Below, piece after piece: positions 25,229-36,661 of a stretch of DNA of 64,000 nucleotides. The stretch spans positions 62,001-126,000 of the forward strand of contig NZ_JAQKGU010000003.1 of the NCBI RefSeq assembly GCF_028532725.1, read 5' to 3'. This DNA comes from Desulfovibrio sp. Fe33 (GTDB lineage Bacteria > Desulfobacterota > Desulfovibrionia > Desulfovibrionales > Desulfovibrionaceae). Below the pieces are notes generated by a model. The model saw only the letters and a list, made by a program, of their open reading frames with translations, did not search any database and was not told where the DNA came from. How positions within the stretch are numbered: the stretch's first letter is position 1; each line of letters opens with the position of its first letter. The position numbers and the translations under genes were made by a program.

Positions 25229-27523
25229 ATGGAGTCCAGAACTTTCCAGGTATTGGAGTTCCCCAAGATTCTTGGGGCGCTGTCCGGTTTCGCCGTGTCC
25301 GAACCCGGTGTTGACGCATGTCTGGCCGTCCGCCCTTATGACACCCTCGCGGACGTGCATCGGGCGGGTTCCCTGTTCGATCAGGCCGCGGCCTGGGTGG
25401 GCGAATCCGGCTTCCGTATGCGCGCATTTCCGGAGCTCGGCGGTATTTTCCCGCACCTGGGGAGCGAACTGGCGGTGCTCGATCAGGACGCGCTCTTCGC
25501 GCTCAAGGTCATTCTTGACCTGGCCCGGGACGCCAGAGACTCGCTGACAAGCTTTTCCGAGCGTGGCTGGGACGTGCTCGAAGAGGAACTCTTCGCCTAT
25601 GCCTGGCCGCAAAAGACCGTGTCCGGCATCGGCCGCTGCCTGGATTTGGAAGGGCAGATCAAGGACGAAAGTTCTCCCGATCTGCTGGCCGTTCGCCAGG
25701 AGATTCGGGCCATTCATCAGCGTTGCACCAAACGGGTCAAGGATTTCATCCTACAGGAAAACCTGGGTGCGGCCATGCAGGACGAGTACATGACCATCTC
25801 GTCCGACCGTTACGTTCTGCCCATCAAGGCGAATTACAAGAACAAGACCAAGGGCATCATCCACGACTACTCGCAGACCGGCGAGACATGTTATTTCGAG
25901 CCCCTCTTCCTGGTAGAGACCAACAACAGGCTCCAGGAGCTCAAGCGTGAGGAGCGGGCCGAGGAGTACAAGGTCCTTCAATACCTGACCTCGCTGGTGC
26001 GCCAGGAGCAGGACCAGGTGCGCGAAGCCTACGACGGGCTGGTCACACTGGATGTGCTCATGGCCAAAATTCAGTTGGCCGCCGCCTACGGAGGCCGGAC
26101 CATCCATGTGGTGGAGCAGGGCGCGCCCAAGCTTCTCAAGGCCCGTCATCCGCTGTTGGCCCTGACCGACGAATCGGTTCATCCGGTGAGCATTGAGTTG
26201 CAGGACGACCAGAAAGCCATGATCGTCAGCGGCGGCAATGCCGGCGGCAAGACCGTCTGCCTCAAGACCATGGGGCTTATCGGGCTGATGGTTTTTTCCG
26301 GGCTCCCGGTTCCGGCCGCAGAGGGCAGCTCCCTGCCTTTGTGGCGCGATATTTTCGTCATCATGGGCGACGAGCAGTCCCTGGAGGAAAACGTCTCCAC
26401 CTTCACCGCGCAGATTCAATACCTGCGGCGGGTATGGGACAAGGTGGATGAACGTTCCCTGTTCATTCTTGACGAGTTCGGCGCAGGCACCGATCCGACG
26501 CAAGGCGCGGCCCTGGCCCAGGCGGTCATAGATTCGCTCCTTGAAAAGCGGGCAACCGCCTTTACCGCCACCCATTTTCCGGCCCTCAAGGCCTACGCCA
26601 TGGCTACCAAGGGCGTGCGGGCCGCCAGCGTTCTGTTTGATCCGAACACCAAGAAGCCGCTGTTCAGGCTCGCCTATGACCAAGTGGGCGCGTCCATCGC
26701 CCTGGATGTGGCCCGCGAGCACGGCCTGCCTTCCGTAATACTGGAGCGGGCCGAGAAGTATCTTTTGCTGGACGGTTCGGACACCTCCGCAGTCCTGGAC
26801 CGCCTCAACGCCATGGCCGTGAAGAAAGAGGCCGAACTGGACGCCATTGAAGAGGAACATCGGCGCATCGAGAAAAAACGGGCCAATCTCGAACAGAAAT
26901 TCGAGAAGGAACGTACCCGGCTTCTCAAGGATGTCCAGACCAAGGCTCAGGAAGTCGTCAAGCAGTGGAAAAGTGAGCGCATCGGTCAGAAAGAGGCGCG
27001 CAAAAAACTCCATCAGGCTCGGCTGCGCATCGAGGACGTCGTCCCCGAACGCAAAAAAGAACCCGTCTTTTCTTTCTCGGATATTGTCCCGGGCCAAAAA
27101 GTATCGTATTCGGCATGGAACAAGTCGGGTACCGTGCTGGAAATCAACGAGAAAAAGAAGCAGGCCAAAGTCGACATCGGCGGGGTTGCCATGTGGGTCA
27201 AGGCCGAACATCTGGGCCCGGCGGACAAGACTTCCGTCGGGGCTTCCAAACCCCAGGCCAAGACGCCGTCTCCAAGCGATTTGGTGGTCGAGATCGACCT
27301 GCGCGGCAATAGGGCCGATGTGGCCATCAGCGAATTGGAGCGGGCAATGGACGGGGCTTTGCGCAAGGGCGCCGGCAAGCTGGAGATCGTGCACGGCCGG
27401 GGAACCGGTGCGCTCCGGCGGGAAGTTCACGATTTTCTGAAGCATTACCCGGCGGTGGAAAGTTTCACCCTGGCCCCTGAAGACCGGGGCGGAGACGGAA
27501 TGACCGAAGTGACGCTCAAATAG
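25229..27523 (+). CDS. mutS2: Endonuclease MutS2
   Basis: MutS-family ATPase without mismatch-recognition domain; reported roles in other bacteria are suppression of recombination and ribosome rescue. The 764-residue product starts at ATG 25229 (MESRTFQVLEFPKIL), the usual family N-terminus; a TTG at 25202 would add nine residues, and neither has a clear ribosome-binding site. ATPase motifs are GGNAGGKTV and FILDEFGAGTDP. A charged coiled-coil follows, then the C-terminal Smr nuclease domain with VEIDLRG and HGRGTGALR. It lies between yqeY and dnaG. Confidence 0.95.
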   Translation: MESRTFQVLEFPKILGALSGFAVSEPGVDACLAVRPYDTLADVHRAGSLFDQAAAWVGESGFRMRAFPELGGIFPHLGSELAVLDQDALFALKVILDLARDARDSLTSFSERGWDVLEEELFAYAWPQKTVSGIGRCLDLEGQIKDESSPDLLAVRQEIRAIHQRCTKRVKDFILQENLGAAMQDEYMTISSDRYVLPIKANYKNKTKGIIHDYSQTGETCYFEPLFLVETNNRLQELKREERAEEYKVLQYLTSLVRQEQDQVREAYDGLVTLDVLMAKIQLAAAYGGRTIHVVEQGAPKLLKARHPLLALTDESVHPVSIELQDDQKAMIVSGGNAGGKTVCLKTMGLIGLMVFSGLPVPAAEGSSLPLWRDIFVIMGDEQSLEENVSTFTAQIQYLRRVWDKVDERSLFILDEFGAGTDPTQGAALAQAVIDSLLEKRATAFTATHFPALKAYAMATKGVRAASVLFDPNTKKPLFRLAYDQVGASIALDVAREHGLPSVILERAEKYLLLDGSDTSAVLDRLNAMAVKKEAELDAIEEEHRRIEKKRANLEQKFEKERTRLLKDVQTKAQEVVKQWKSERIGQKEARKKLHQARLRIEDVVPERKKEPVFSFSDIVPGQKVSYSAWNKSGTVLEINEKKKQAKVDIGGVAMWVKAEHLGPADKTSVGASKPQAKTPSPSDLVVEIDLRGNRADVAISELERAMDGALRKGAGKLEIVHGRGTGALRREVHDFLKHYPAVESFTLAPEDRGGDGMTEVTLK

Positions 27524-27544
27524 CGGCGTCGCCGGAGGCTATTG

Positions 27545-29282
27545 GTGGACAGAAGTGATGTCGAGGCCGTCAAGGCCCGAATCAACATATCGGATATTGT
27601 GCGTCGGTATGTCGACCTGAAACCCGTTTCAGGCCGATGGATGGGCGCATGTCCGTTTCATCAGGAAACAAAGCCCTCCATGTCCGTTAATGACGACGAG
27701 GGCTTCTTCTATTGCTTTGGTTGTCAGGCGTCGGGCGACGTCATCGATTTTTACGGGCGAATCAACGGGCTGGATTTCCGTGAATCCCTTGAACAGCTTG
27801 CCGCCGAATGCGGAGTTGAACTGGGCTCTGCCCCGCGCGATCCGCACGCCGCTGAGCGCAAGGCCAAGAAGCAGATGCTCCTTGACATGCACGACGAAGC
27901 CAACAGTTTTTTCCAGCGGAATCTGTCCCTCGCATCCGGGGACCATTGCCGCCGCTACCTTGCCGACCGGGGGATGACTCCGGAAATGATCTCCAAGTTC
28001 GGTTTGGGCTATTCGCCGGACGATTGGCACGGGTTGGACAATTTCCTGCGCACCAAGGGAAGAAGCCCGGAAGCGGGAGTTGAAGCCGGACTTTTGTCGA
28101 AAAATGAAAAAGGTAATATATACGACCGGTTTCGGGGAAGATTAATCTACCCTATTCAAAATTTGTCGGGGCGGGTTATTGCTTTTGGCGGCAGAATTAT
28201 TACTGATGGAGAACCCAAGTATCTGAACAGCTCGGATACGCCTATATACAAGAAGGGCGACCACTTGTATGGGCTTAACTTGGCCCGGTCCACCATGACT
28301 CGCACCAAGCGGGCCATTCTGACCGAAGGATACATGGATGTCATATCGCTCCATCAGTTCGGCTACACCGACTCCTGCGGCGTTCTGGGCACTGCCCTGA
28401 CGGCCGATCAGGTGAAGAGACTGGCCGGATTCTGTTCGCGCGTTGACCTGGTTTTCGACGGCGACGGAGCGGGCCGCAAGGCGGCCATGAAATCCAGCAG
28501 AATGATTCTGCTGCAAGGCGTGGCCTGCAAGGCCATCCTCTTGCCTGACGGCGAGGATGTGGACAGTCTGCTCCAAACCAGGGGAGCGGAAGGATTCGAG
28601 GCCTGCATGAACGAGGCCCCGGACGGATTGACCTTTTGCATGAATACCCTGCGGGAGCAGTATGCCCCGAGGGATATCATGGCTTGGGCGAAGAGTTTTT
28701 TGTCGGAATTGTCCGACGCGTCCTTGAGGGCGTATTACCTGCCCCGTTTGGTGAGCGGGCTCGGGTTGTCGGAGGCTGATTTCAGGCGCGACGCAGGTGC
28801 AGCGGCACCGCAACAGCGCAGCGTACGGCAGCAGCCTCGGCATACACAGCGAGCCGCCCGGCAACCGGCTATGGGCGTCGGCAAGGATTATGCTGATGAT
28901 AGGTATTTTTTGCGGTTTACGATCCAGTATCCGGACTATGTGCCGGAACTGGCCAAAAGAGGACTGACTCAGATTCTTCGTACCCCTTGGGCGAAGGCGC
29001 TGTGGGAGAAGCTCGAAACGACGCAGCAAGGCCATGTCGTGAGCCTGCTGAACGAACAGGAAAAAGGCTTCTACATCCAGTGCCGCGAAGAGCTGCATGA
29101 AGAAACCCTCTCCGGCCGGGAATTGCTGGCGGAATGGGATCATATTTGTCGCACAATTGCGCAGGAACAGCAAAAGCTGGACATGCGCCAGCTCACAGAG
29201 GCCATACGACAGGCACAGCAGAGCGGGGACACCGAAAGGGCGTTGCAACTACTGGCCTTGAAGGAATCTCGCAGGAGGGAAG

Positions 29283-29296
<14 letters not shown>
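27545..29296 (+). CDS. dnaG: DNA primase
   Basis: Makes RNA primers for replication. The N-terminus has the CHC2 zinc site ([10 protein letters not shown] and YCFGC), followed by the TOPRIM core ([24 protein letters not shown]) and a C-terminal helicase-binding region. I take GTG 27545 as start, six bases after GGAGG (27534-27538); TTG 27542 is only three bases from it. The product is 583 residues. The stop lies inside the rpoD start region (14-base overlap). Confidence 0.97.
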
Positions 29297-31034
<1,738 letters not shown>

Positions 31035-31044
31035 ACGCTTACAG

Positions 31045-31079
31045 GGCCGGGAAGAATCTTGCTTCCCGGCCTTTTTTTT
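31045..31079 (+). terminator. Terminator after rpoD
   Basis: GGCCGGGAAG and CTTCCCGGCC (31045-31054 with 31062-31071) form a ten-base stem with a seven-base loop, followed by eight T. Confidence 0.95.
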
Positions 31080-31112
31080 ACTCCCAGTTCTCGCGGCAGA
31101 ACGCCGCGGAGC

Positions 31113-31239
31113 AAAAAAAACGCGCCGAAGGCGCTTACAGGGGATGCAAGGGCGCGAACCCTTGCCCGCCGGAGGCGAAATCACCCGACTATTGCCGCGA
31201 AGCGGCTTTCAACGCCTGATTTTCCTCTTTACGAAGTAA
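31113..31239 (-). repeat. Dispersed repeat, copy 2
   Basis: Nearly identical to 8651-8776. It contains the same chain of palindromes and, on the minus strand, the same terminal GCGCC-TTC-GGCGC plus eight T. It fills the rpoD-cobD gap. The flanks of the two copies are unrelated, which fixes the element at roughly 125 bases. No target-site duplication is obvious to me. Confidence 0.8.
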
Positions 31240-31260
31240 AAGGGGTAGTCCCCTTTTTTT
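31238..31260 (+). terminator. Terminator-like hairpin directly before cobD
   Basis: AAAAGGGG-TAGT-CCCCTTTT with three more T, ending six bases before the cobD ATG. It works on paper in both directions. Its position suggests it could limit read-through from rpoD into cobD. Confidence 0.6.
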
Positions 31261-31266
31261 ACGCTC

Positions 31267-32223
31267 ATGAATCAATTCACCGCCATCTTCATCGTGCCTG
31301 CCGCCGCCGTCCTTCTGGATATCTTTCTTGGCGACCCCGCGAAGTTCCCGCATCCGGTCAGAATCATCGGAAAGGGTCTTGATCTCTACGAATCCTGTGC
31401 CCGCCGTCTGGGCGTGAATCTTCGATGGGCAGGCTGGGCCGCTGTCTTGATTTTCGCCGGGGCAGCCTGGTTCACCGTAAGCGCGCTCGCCCGCATCGCA
31501 TACCTCGGCCCCCTGCTTGCCGTGTATTTCGCTTATGCAGGATTGGCCTTGGGCTGTCTGATGCGTGAAGCCGGGAAGGTGGCATCGCTTCTGGATTCCG
31601 GGAATATTCCCGGTGCGCGGCAAGCTTTGTCCATGCTCGTAAGCCGGGAGACCGCCGAACTGGACGAATCCGCCATACGCCGGACCTTGGCCGAAACCGT
31701 CAGCGAAAATCTCAATGACGGTTTCACGGCCCCCTTGTTCTATCTCGCGCTTTTTGGCCCTGGCGGCTTGTGGGCCTACAAGGCCGTCAGCACCATGGAT
31801 TCCATGTGGGGATACCGCACGGACCGTTTTCGCGATCTCGGACAGGGCGGGGCCTTGACCGACGACCTCTTGGCCTGGATTCCGGCCAGGATTACGGCGG
31901 GCCTTTTGCTGTTCACCGGCAGGGGGCTTGGCCTGGATGCCGTCATGGCCAAAAGCCGATTCCGCGCCGACGCCGTCAAGATGGAAAGCCCCAATGCGGG
32001 TTGGCCCATGGCCGCGGCGGCCTGGCTTCTTCAGGGGCAAATGGGCGGTCCTACCGTTTATTTTGGAAAGGTGAAGGAAAAGCCTGTGCTCGGTCCGGAA
32101 GGACGGCCTTGGACGCGGCAAATGCTCCGCACGCTTTTCGAGTTGACGCGAAAAACCGGCATACGCACAGCTTTGGTGTTGATTCCGGTCCTTGGCCTGG
32201 CCAGGCTGTTACTGTTTTCCTGA
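31267..32223 (+). CDS. cobD: Adenosylcobinamide-phosphate synthase
   Basis: Membrane enzyme (CobD/CbiB) that attaches the aminopropanol arm to adenosylcobyric acid in B12 synthesis. The 318 residues have the LLDIFLGDPAKFPHPVR start, ETVSENLNDGFTAPLFY and the KAVSTMDSMWGY segment typical of the family, with several hydrophobic helices. There is no visible Shine-Dalgarno: the bases before the ATG are a T-run and ACGCTC. A GTG at 31294 is possible but no better supported. No cobalamin riboswitch is evident upstream. Confidence 0.93.
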   Translation: MNQFTAIFIVPAAAVLLDIFLGDPAKFPHPVRIIGKGLDLYESCARRLGVNLRWAGWAAVLIFAGAAWFTVSALARIAYLGPLLAVYFAYAGLALGCLMREAGKVASLLDSGNIPGARQALSMLVSRETAELDESAIRRTLAETVSENLNDGFTAPLFYLALFGPGGLWAYKAVSTMDSMWGYRTDRFRDLGQGGALTDDLLAWIPARITAGLLLFTGRGLGLDAVMAKSRFRADAVKMESPNAGWPMAAAAWLLQGQMGGPTVYFGKVKEKPVLGPEGRPWTRQMLRTLFELTRKTGIRTALVLIPVLGLARLLLFS

Positions 32224-32346
32224 CGGCTTTTTCCTGGCCGGGAAGAGCCGCCTTGCTTGCGTGTATGGAGTCGGGGCCAGGACTGTTCCCGAACGACAGG
32301 CGTGTATAGCCGAAGTCTTTTTTCCCAGATTCGAATGGATGCGATA

Positions 32347-32383
32347 TGAAAAACGGGTTGCCGGTTCAAGCCGACAACCCGTT
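32347..32383 (-). terminator. Terminator after proC
   Basis: On the minus strand AACGGGTTGTCGG and CCGGCAACCCGTT pair (one mismatch) over a six-base loop, followed by TTT and C. About 70 bases lie between it and the proC stop. Confidence 0.85.
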
Positions 32384-32452
32384 GAAATCAAGGAGAAGTG
32401 ATCGCCTCGCGAAAGCGTGGCTGCCGTTACCGGCTTCCCTTCCTTTTGGTCG

Positions 32453-33256
32453 TTATTGTTCGCCGAGTTCCATGCTCCGATAGTAGCACTCGAAGACGCC
32501 GTCGATGATGTCGCCTTTGAGGGCCTGCCTGTCGAAATGCATGAGGGCGCGGATGGTCGTTCCCCCGGGGGAGGTGACCATTTCGCGAAGTTCGGACACG
32601 GAGTGTTCGCTCTTGTCGGCCATGACGGCGGAGCCGAGGAACAGTCCCTTGACCATCTCCACGGATTGAGCCCGGGTAAGGCCCAAGGCTACGCCGGACT
32701 CGATCAGGGCTTCCATGAAATAGAAGACGTAGGCCGGTCCGGAGCCGATGACGCCGGTGAAGGCGTCAAAGAGCTTTTCAGGGAGAATGTGCACCTGCCC
32801 GACAGAGGCGAAAAGTTCGGGAACCAGCGCCTTGTTCTCGTCGGTCAGATTATGGTTGTCCAGACAGACGGCCGACACGCCGTGGCCCACCAGGGCCGGT
32901 GTGTTGGGCATGATGCGGACAACAGGGCAACGGTCTTCCGTCCAATCTTCGTAGGTGGACAGGGGAATGCCCGCGCAGATGGCGATCAGGCATTTGTTCA
33001 TGTCCAGCAGGGGCGTCAACTCCTTGACCACGGGTTCGGCATGTTGCGGCTTGACTGCCAGGACAATGTAGTCGCACGCCTTGGCGAGGTCGGCCGCGCT
33101 CTCCTGCACGATAAGCCCCAATTCCTTGTTGAGCTTTTCAAGATTGGCCTTGTTGAAGTCAACCCCGTGCAGTTCGATGTCATCGCGGGAGGCCAGCCCC
33201 CTGGCGATGGCGGACCCCATATTCCCTACGCCTATGAACCCGATTTTTTTAGTCAT
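32453..33256 (-). CDS. proC: Pyrroline-5-carboxylate reductase
   Basis: Last step of proline synthesis, NAD(P)H-dependent. The 267-residue protein has the Rossmann motif FIGVGNMGSAIA, the VKPQ segment, and the C-terminal signature TSPGGTTIRAL. Its start overlaps the ndk stop by one base, so the two are translationally coupled. Confidence 0.97.
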   Translation of the reverse strand: MTKKIGFIGVGNMGSAIARGLASRDDIELHGVDFNKANLEKLNKELGLIVQESAADLAKACDYIVLAVKPQHAEPVVKELTPLLDMNKCLIAICAGIPLSTYEDWTEDRCPVVRIMPNTPALVGHGVSAVCLDNHNLTDENKALVPELFASVGQVHILPEKLFDAFTGVIGSGPAYVFYFMEALIESGVALGLTRAQSVEMVKGLFLGSAVMADKSEHSVSELREMVTSPGGTTIRALMHFDRQALKGDIIDGVFECYYRSMELGEQ

Positions 33257-33678
33257 TATCCCACCAGCTCGTCGTTATTGAAGAAGTAAGCCACCTCGGT
33301 CCTGGCGGTGTCGGGACCGTCGGAACCGTGGCAGGAGTTGTTTTGGATGCTCTGGCCGTACGTGGCGCGGATGGTGCCCTCGTCGGCATTTTCAGGATTG
33401 GTCGCGCCCATGAGGGTGCGGTACCGCTCGATGGCGTTTTCACCTTCGAGACAGGAGACGACCACCGGGCCGGAGATCATGTAATCGACCAGTTCGCCGA
33501 AGAAGGGGCGTTCCTTGTGCACCGCGTAGAAGCCTTCGGCCTTGGCGCGGTCCATGTGGATCATTTTCAGGCCTTTGATCTTGAGGCCGGAATCGGTGAT
33601 CATTTTCAGTATTTCCGCGATGAGACCGCGCTCGACCGCATCGGGCTTGATGATGGAAAAGGTCTGTTCAATAGCCAT
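33256..33678 (-). CDS. ndk: Nucleoside diphosphate kinase
   Basis: Balances nucleoside triphosphate pools through a phosphohistidine. The 140 residues have the active-site NSCHGSD (His117) and normal length. It is the first gene of the ndk-proC pair, with GGAGG before its ATG and a promoter-like site upstream. Confidence 0.98.
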   Translation of the reverse strand: MAIEQTFSIIKPDAVERGLIAEILKMITDSGLKIKGLKMIHMDRAKAEGFYAVHKERPFFGELVDYMISGPVVVSCLEGENAIERYRTLMGATNPENADEGTIRATYGQSIQNNSCHGSDGPDTARTEVAYFFNNDELVG

Positions 33679-33704
33679 GTGAGCCTCCGTTTGTCAGTTA
33701 CTAT

Positions 33705-33732
33705 CTTATACCTGTAGGCAGCGATTTGCCAG
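33705..33732 (-). promoter_or_regulatory. Candidate promoter for ndk-proC
   Basis: On the minus strand CTGGCA (33727-33732) is 16 bases from TATAAG (33705-33710), 27 bases before the ndk ATG. Confidence 0.45.
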
Positions 33733-33758
33733 CATATGGATTGAAGCCCGCACCGGCC

Positions 33759-34553
33759 TCAACCCAACAACATGCGGTCGGAGACACCCTCGTCCCCGCG
33801 TAGGCGCGAGAAGCGTTCCAGGAGGTCTTCGACCTTGAGATTTCGTTTTTCCTCGCCTTCGATATCCAGCACCACCTGACCACGATGAAACATTATCAGC
33901 CTGTTGCCCAGGGCGATGGCCTGTTTCATGTTGTGAGTCACCATGAGCGTCGTCAGGTTGAGGGAACCGACGATTTCTTCGGTCAGGTCCAGAACCATGC
34001 TCGCTGTTTTGGGGTCCAGGGCGGCGGTATGCTCGTCGAGCAGGAGCAGGCGGGGTCTCACCAGTGTGGCCATGAGCATGGTCAGGGCCTGCCGCTGGCC
34101 GCCGGAAAGCAGGCCGGTGTGCGTTTTGAGGCGATCTTCGAGCCCAAGCCCGAGTATGGAGAGTTTTTCGCGGAAATATTCGCGGTCCCTGTTCTTGACC
34201 CCTCTGGAAAGCCCTCGGAATTTGCCGCGCTTGTTGGCCATGGCGAGATTCTGTTCGATGGTCGCTCCGGCGCAGGTTCCAAGCAGCGGGTCCTGAAAGA
34301 CGCGTCCGATGAGCGCGGCGCGTTTGTGTTCCGGCCATTTGGTGATGTCCTGCCCGTCCAGAACGATCCTGCCGGAATCCACGGAAAACGTTCCTGCGAG
34401 GGCATTGAGGAAAGTGGATTTTCCTGCGCCGTTTGAGCCGATGATGGTGATGAAATCGCCATCCTTGACTTCGAGATCCACGCCGCTGAGCGCGGTGACC
34501 TCATTGACGTCGCCCCGGTTGAAGGCCTTGGTGACTTGGGAGACGGAAATCAT
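33759..34553 (-). CDS. ABC importer ATP-binding protein
   Basis: ATPase of a three-gene importer with the permease and binding protein just upstream. The 264 residues contain Walker A GSNGAGKST (39-47), signature LLSGGQRQAL, Walker B LLLLDEHTAALD and the H-loop VTHNMKQ. The start overlaps the permease stop by four bases. The system is of the ABC_sub_bind type, in which some members have been linked to tryptophan or other aromatic compounds; the substrate is unknown here. Confidence 0.9.
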   Translation of the reverse strand: MISVSQVTKAFNRGDVNEVTALSGVDLEVKDGDFITIIGSNGAGKSTFLNALAGTFSVDSGRIVLDGQDITKWPEHKRAALIGRVFQDPLLGTCAGATIEQNLAMANKRGKFRGLSRGVKNRDREYFREKLSILGLGLEDRLKTHTGLLSGGQRQALTMLMATLVRPRLLLLDEHTAALDPKTASMVLDLTEEIVGSLNLTTLMVTHNMKQAIALGNRLIMFHRGQVVLDIEGEEKRNLKVEDLLERFSRLRGDEGVSDRMLLG

Positions 34554-35449
34554 TTGGCCCTCCCGGCAAGGAATTTGCGCTTCATCTTGGGCATAATCAG
34601 GGCGAAGACCACCAGGATGGCGGTTATCAGGTTCAGGTCGCTGGGAGTGATGGAGAAGGAGCCGAGTTTCAGCCCCAGGGCCAGGCCTATGGCGATGCGG
34701 TAGAGCACGGAGCCGAGCAGGGCGGCGATGAGCGCACGGGAGATGGTCTTGTCTCCGAATACGGTTTCACCGAGGATGACCGAGGCGAGCCCGGCCACGA
34801 TGGAGCCGACGCCCATGTTCACGTCCGCCGCCCCCTGATTCTGGGCCACCAACGCTCCGGATGCGGCCACCAGCGCATTGGACAAGCCCACGCCGAAGAT
34901 GATGATGTTGTCGGTGTTCACGCCCTGGCTGGTAATCATCTGCTGGTTGTCGCCCGTGGCCAGAAAAGCCAGTCCAAGCTCGGTATGCAGAAACCAGATC
35001 AGCACGGCCACCACGGCAAGGCAGATGAGGGCGAAGAGCAGCGGGGTGGCGTGCTGCGGCAGCAGGCCTGAAAAACCGACGAACTTGTCCACCACGGTTT
35101 CCTGCCCGAGCAGGGCCATGTTGGGCCTTCCCATCACACGCAGGTTGATGGAATAAAGCGCGGTCATGGTCAGGATGGAGGCGAGCAGATGAAGGATCTT
35201 GAACTTCGTGTTCAGGATGCCGGTGACCATACCGGCTAAAAGTCCGGCTCCGGCGGCCATGAATATGGACAGGAGCGGGGAATAGCCGGAGGTGATGGCC
35301 ATGGCCGAGACGGCCGCGCCCAAAGGAAGGCTGCCGTCAACGGTAAGATCCGGGAAATCGAGCACTCGAAAGGTCAGGTACACACCGATGACCATGAGGC
35401 CGTAGGCGAATCCCTGCTCAATGGCGCCGAATAATGCGTAGAGAGTCAT
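34550..35449 (-). CDS. ABC importer permease
   Basis: A 299-residue membrane protein with eight or more hydrophobic segments, of the LivH/RbsC-like BPD_transp_2 group (FRVLDFPDLTVDGSLPLGAA near the N-terminus). It lies 125 bases after the binding-protein gene, with a strong hairpin in between, and overlaps the ATPase gene. The single permease probably works as a homodimer. Confidence 0.9.
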   Translation of the reverse strand: MTLYALFGAIEQGFAYGLMVIGVYLTFRVLDFPDLTVDGSLPLGAAVSAMAITSGYSPLLSIFMAAGAGLLAGMVTGILNTKFKILHLLASILTMTALYSINLRVMGRPNMALLGQETVVDKFVGFSGLLPQHATPLLFALICLAVVAVLIWFLHTELGLAFLATGDNQQMITSQGVNTDNIIIFGVGLSNALVAASGALVAQNQGAADVNMGVGSIVAGLASVILGETVFGDKTISRALIAALLGSVLYRIAIGLALGLKLGSFSITPSDLNLITAILVVFALIMPKMKRKFLAGRAK

Positions 35450-35500
35450 GTAGTAGTCCTAATGGTTGCCGGAGCCAAACCATAGCGGTCCGGCCAAAAA

Positions 35501-35536
35501 CAAAAAAAAAGGCGCGTTGTCGAAGCAACGCGCCTT
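35501..35536 (-). terminator. Terminator inside the ABC importer operon
   Basis: On the minus strand GGCGCGTTG and CAACGCGCC pair over a six-base loop and are followed by nine T. It sits between the binding-protein gene and the permease gene, where partial termination would raise binding protein over membrane parts. Confidence 0.9.
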
Positions 35537-35574
35537 GTATCGTTTATAGGCTCGATTGGCAAATGCGATTCACT

Positions 35575-36525
35575 CTATTCAATGACCTTGGATGCGCGGT
35601 CAATGACGGATTGGGGCAGGGTCACGCCCATCGCCTGTGCAGCCTTGAGATTGACGTGCAGATTGAGATCGTTGAGGAATTCAACGGGCATGTCGGCGGG
35701 ATTGACACCGTCCACCAGGATGCGGGCGGCCATGTCGCCGGTCTGGAGTCCCATCTTGTAGTAGTCTACGGCCACGGCCGCGATGGCGCCGCGAGCCACG
35801 GAATCCACATCGCCGACGATCAGCGGCAGCTTGTTGTCCGTACAGACCTTCACGGCGGACTCGATGGCCGAAACCACGGTGTTGTCCGTGCCGATGTAGA
35901 CCACGTCGCAACGTCCCACAAGGCTCTTGGCGGCTTGATAAACGCCGCTGGAATTGGCGATGGTCGCCTCTTCGACATTGATGCCGACCTTGGCGGCTTC
36001 TTCCTTCAACGCCTTGAGATTGGGAACGGAGTTGGGTTCGCCGGAGTTGTAGATGATGCCGATGGTCTTCACGCCGGGAACGATCTCACGAATCAGAGCC
36101 ACATGCTTGTCCATGGGGCTGAAGTCGGACATGCCGGTGATGTTTTTCCCGTCGGTGTTCTTGAGATCCTTGACCAGCCCCGCAGTGACGGGATCGGTCA
36201 CGCCGGTGAAAAGGATGGGCGCGTCGTGAATCTTCTGGGCGCAGGCCTGGGCCCCGGGTGTGGCTATGGCAAGCACCAGGTCAGGACGCTCGCCGATGAT
36301 CTGGCTGACGATCTGAGTGTTGGTGGCCATGTTGCCCTGTGCGATATGCACATTGTAGGTGAAGTCGATGCCCTTTTCCTTGAGGCGGTCGGCCATGCCT
36401 ATGCGCATGGCGTCCAAGGCGGGGTGCTCCACGATCTGGGTCACGGAGATGACGTACGTCTTACCGGCAAAGGCGGTGGAGGCGACCAACAGCAAGGCCG
36501 CCGCAAGCAACAGAATTTTTTTCAT
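35575..36525 (-). CDS. ABC importer substrate-binding protein
   Basis: Periplasmic binding protein of the ABC_sub_bind family (the TrpX-like group). The 316 residues begin with a signal peptide (MKKILLLAAALLLVASTAFA) without a lipobox, so it should be soluble. Typical segments are YVISVTQIVEHPALDAMR and GIIYNSGEPNS. It is first in the operon with GAGGAGGAA before the ATG. A TTGACG lies upstream, but I see no convincing -10. Confidence 0.9.
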   Translation of the reverse strand: MKKILLLAAALLLVASTAFAGKTYVISVTQIVEHPALDAMRIGMADRLKEKGIDFTYNVHIAQGNMATNTQIVSQIIGERPDLVLAIATPGAQACAQKIHDAPILFTGVTDPVTAGLVKDLKNTDGKNITGMSDFSPMDKHVALIREIVPGVKTIGIIYNSGEPNSVPNLKALKEEAAKVGINVEEATIANSSGVYQAAKSLVGRCDVVYIGTDNTVVSAIESAVKVCTDNKLPLIVGDVDSVARGAIAAVAVDYYKMGLQTGDMAARILVDGVNPADMPVEFLNDLNLHVNLKAAQAMGVTLPQSVIDRASKVIE

Positions 36526-36614
36526 CGGGAAAATTCCTCCTCGAAATGCTTTTCAAGATGGGACTCTGACCGTGTCGCGGGCTTTTCGTCAAGGCATTTC
36601 ACTTTTGAAACGAA

Positions 36615-36640
36615 TGAAAAGAGCCGCTTGAAGCGGCTCC
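36615..36640 (-). terminator. Terminator after fliM
   Basis: On the minus strand GAGCCGC-TTCAA-GCGGCTC is followed by TTTTC, about 20 bases after the fliM stop. Confidence 0.75.
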
Positions 36641-36661
36641 GGGAAAAGAATGGGCAGGAAA

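Noticed and set aside
31035-31266. Cobalamin riboswitch before cobD
   Set aside because: I looked for the B12-box pattern and found only the rpoD terminator, the repeat and a short hairpin.
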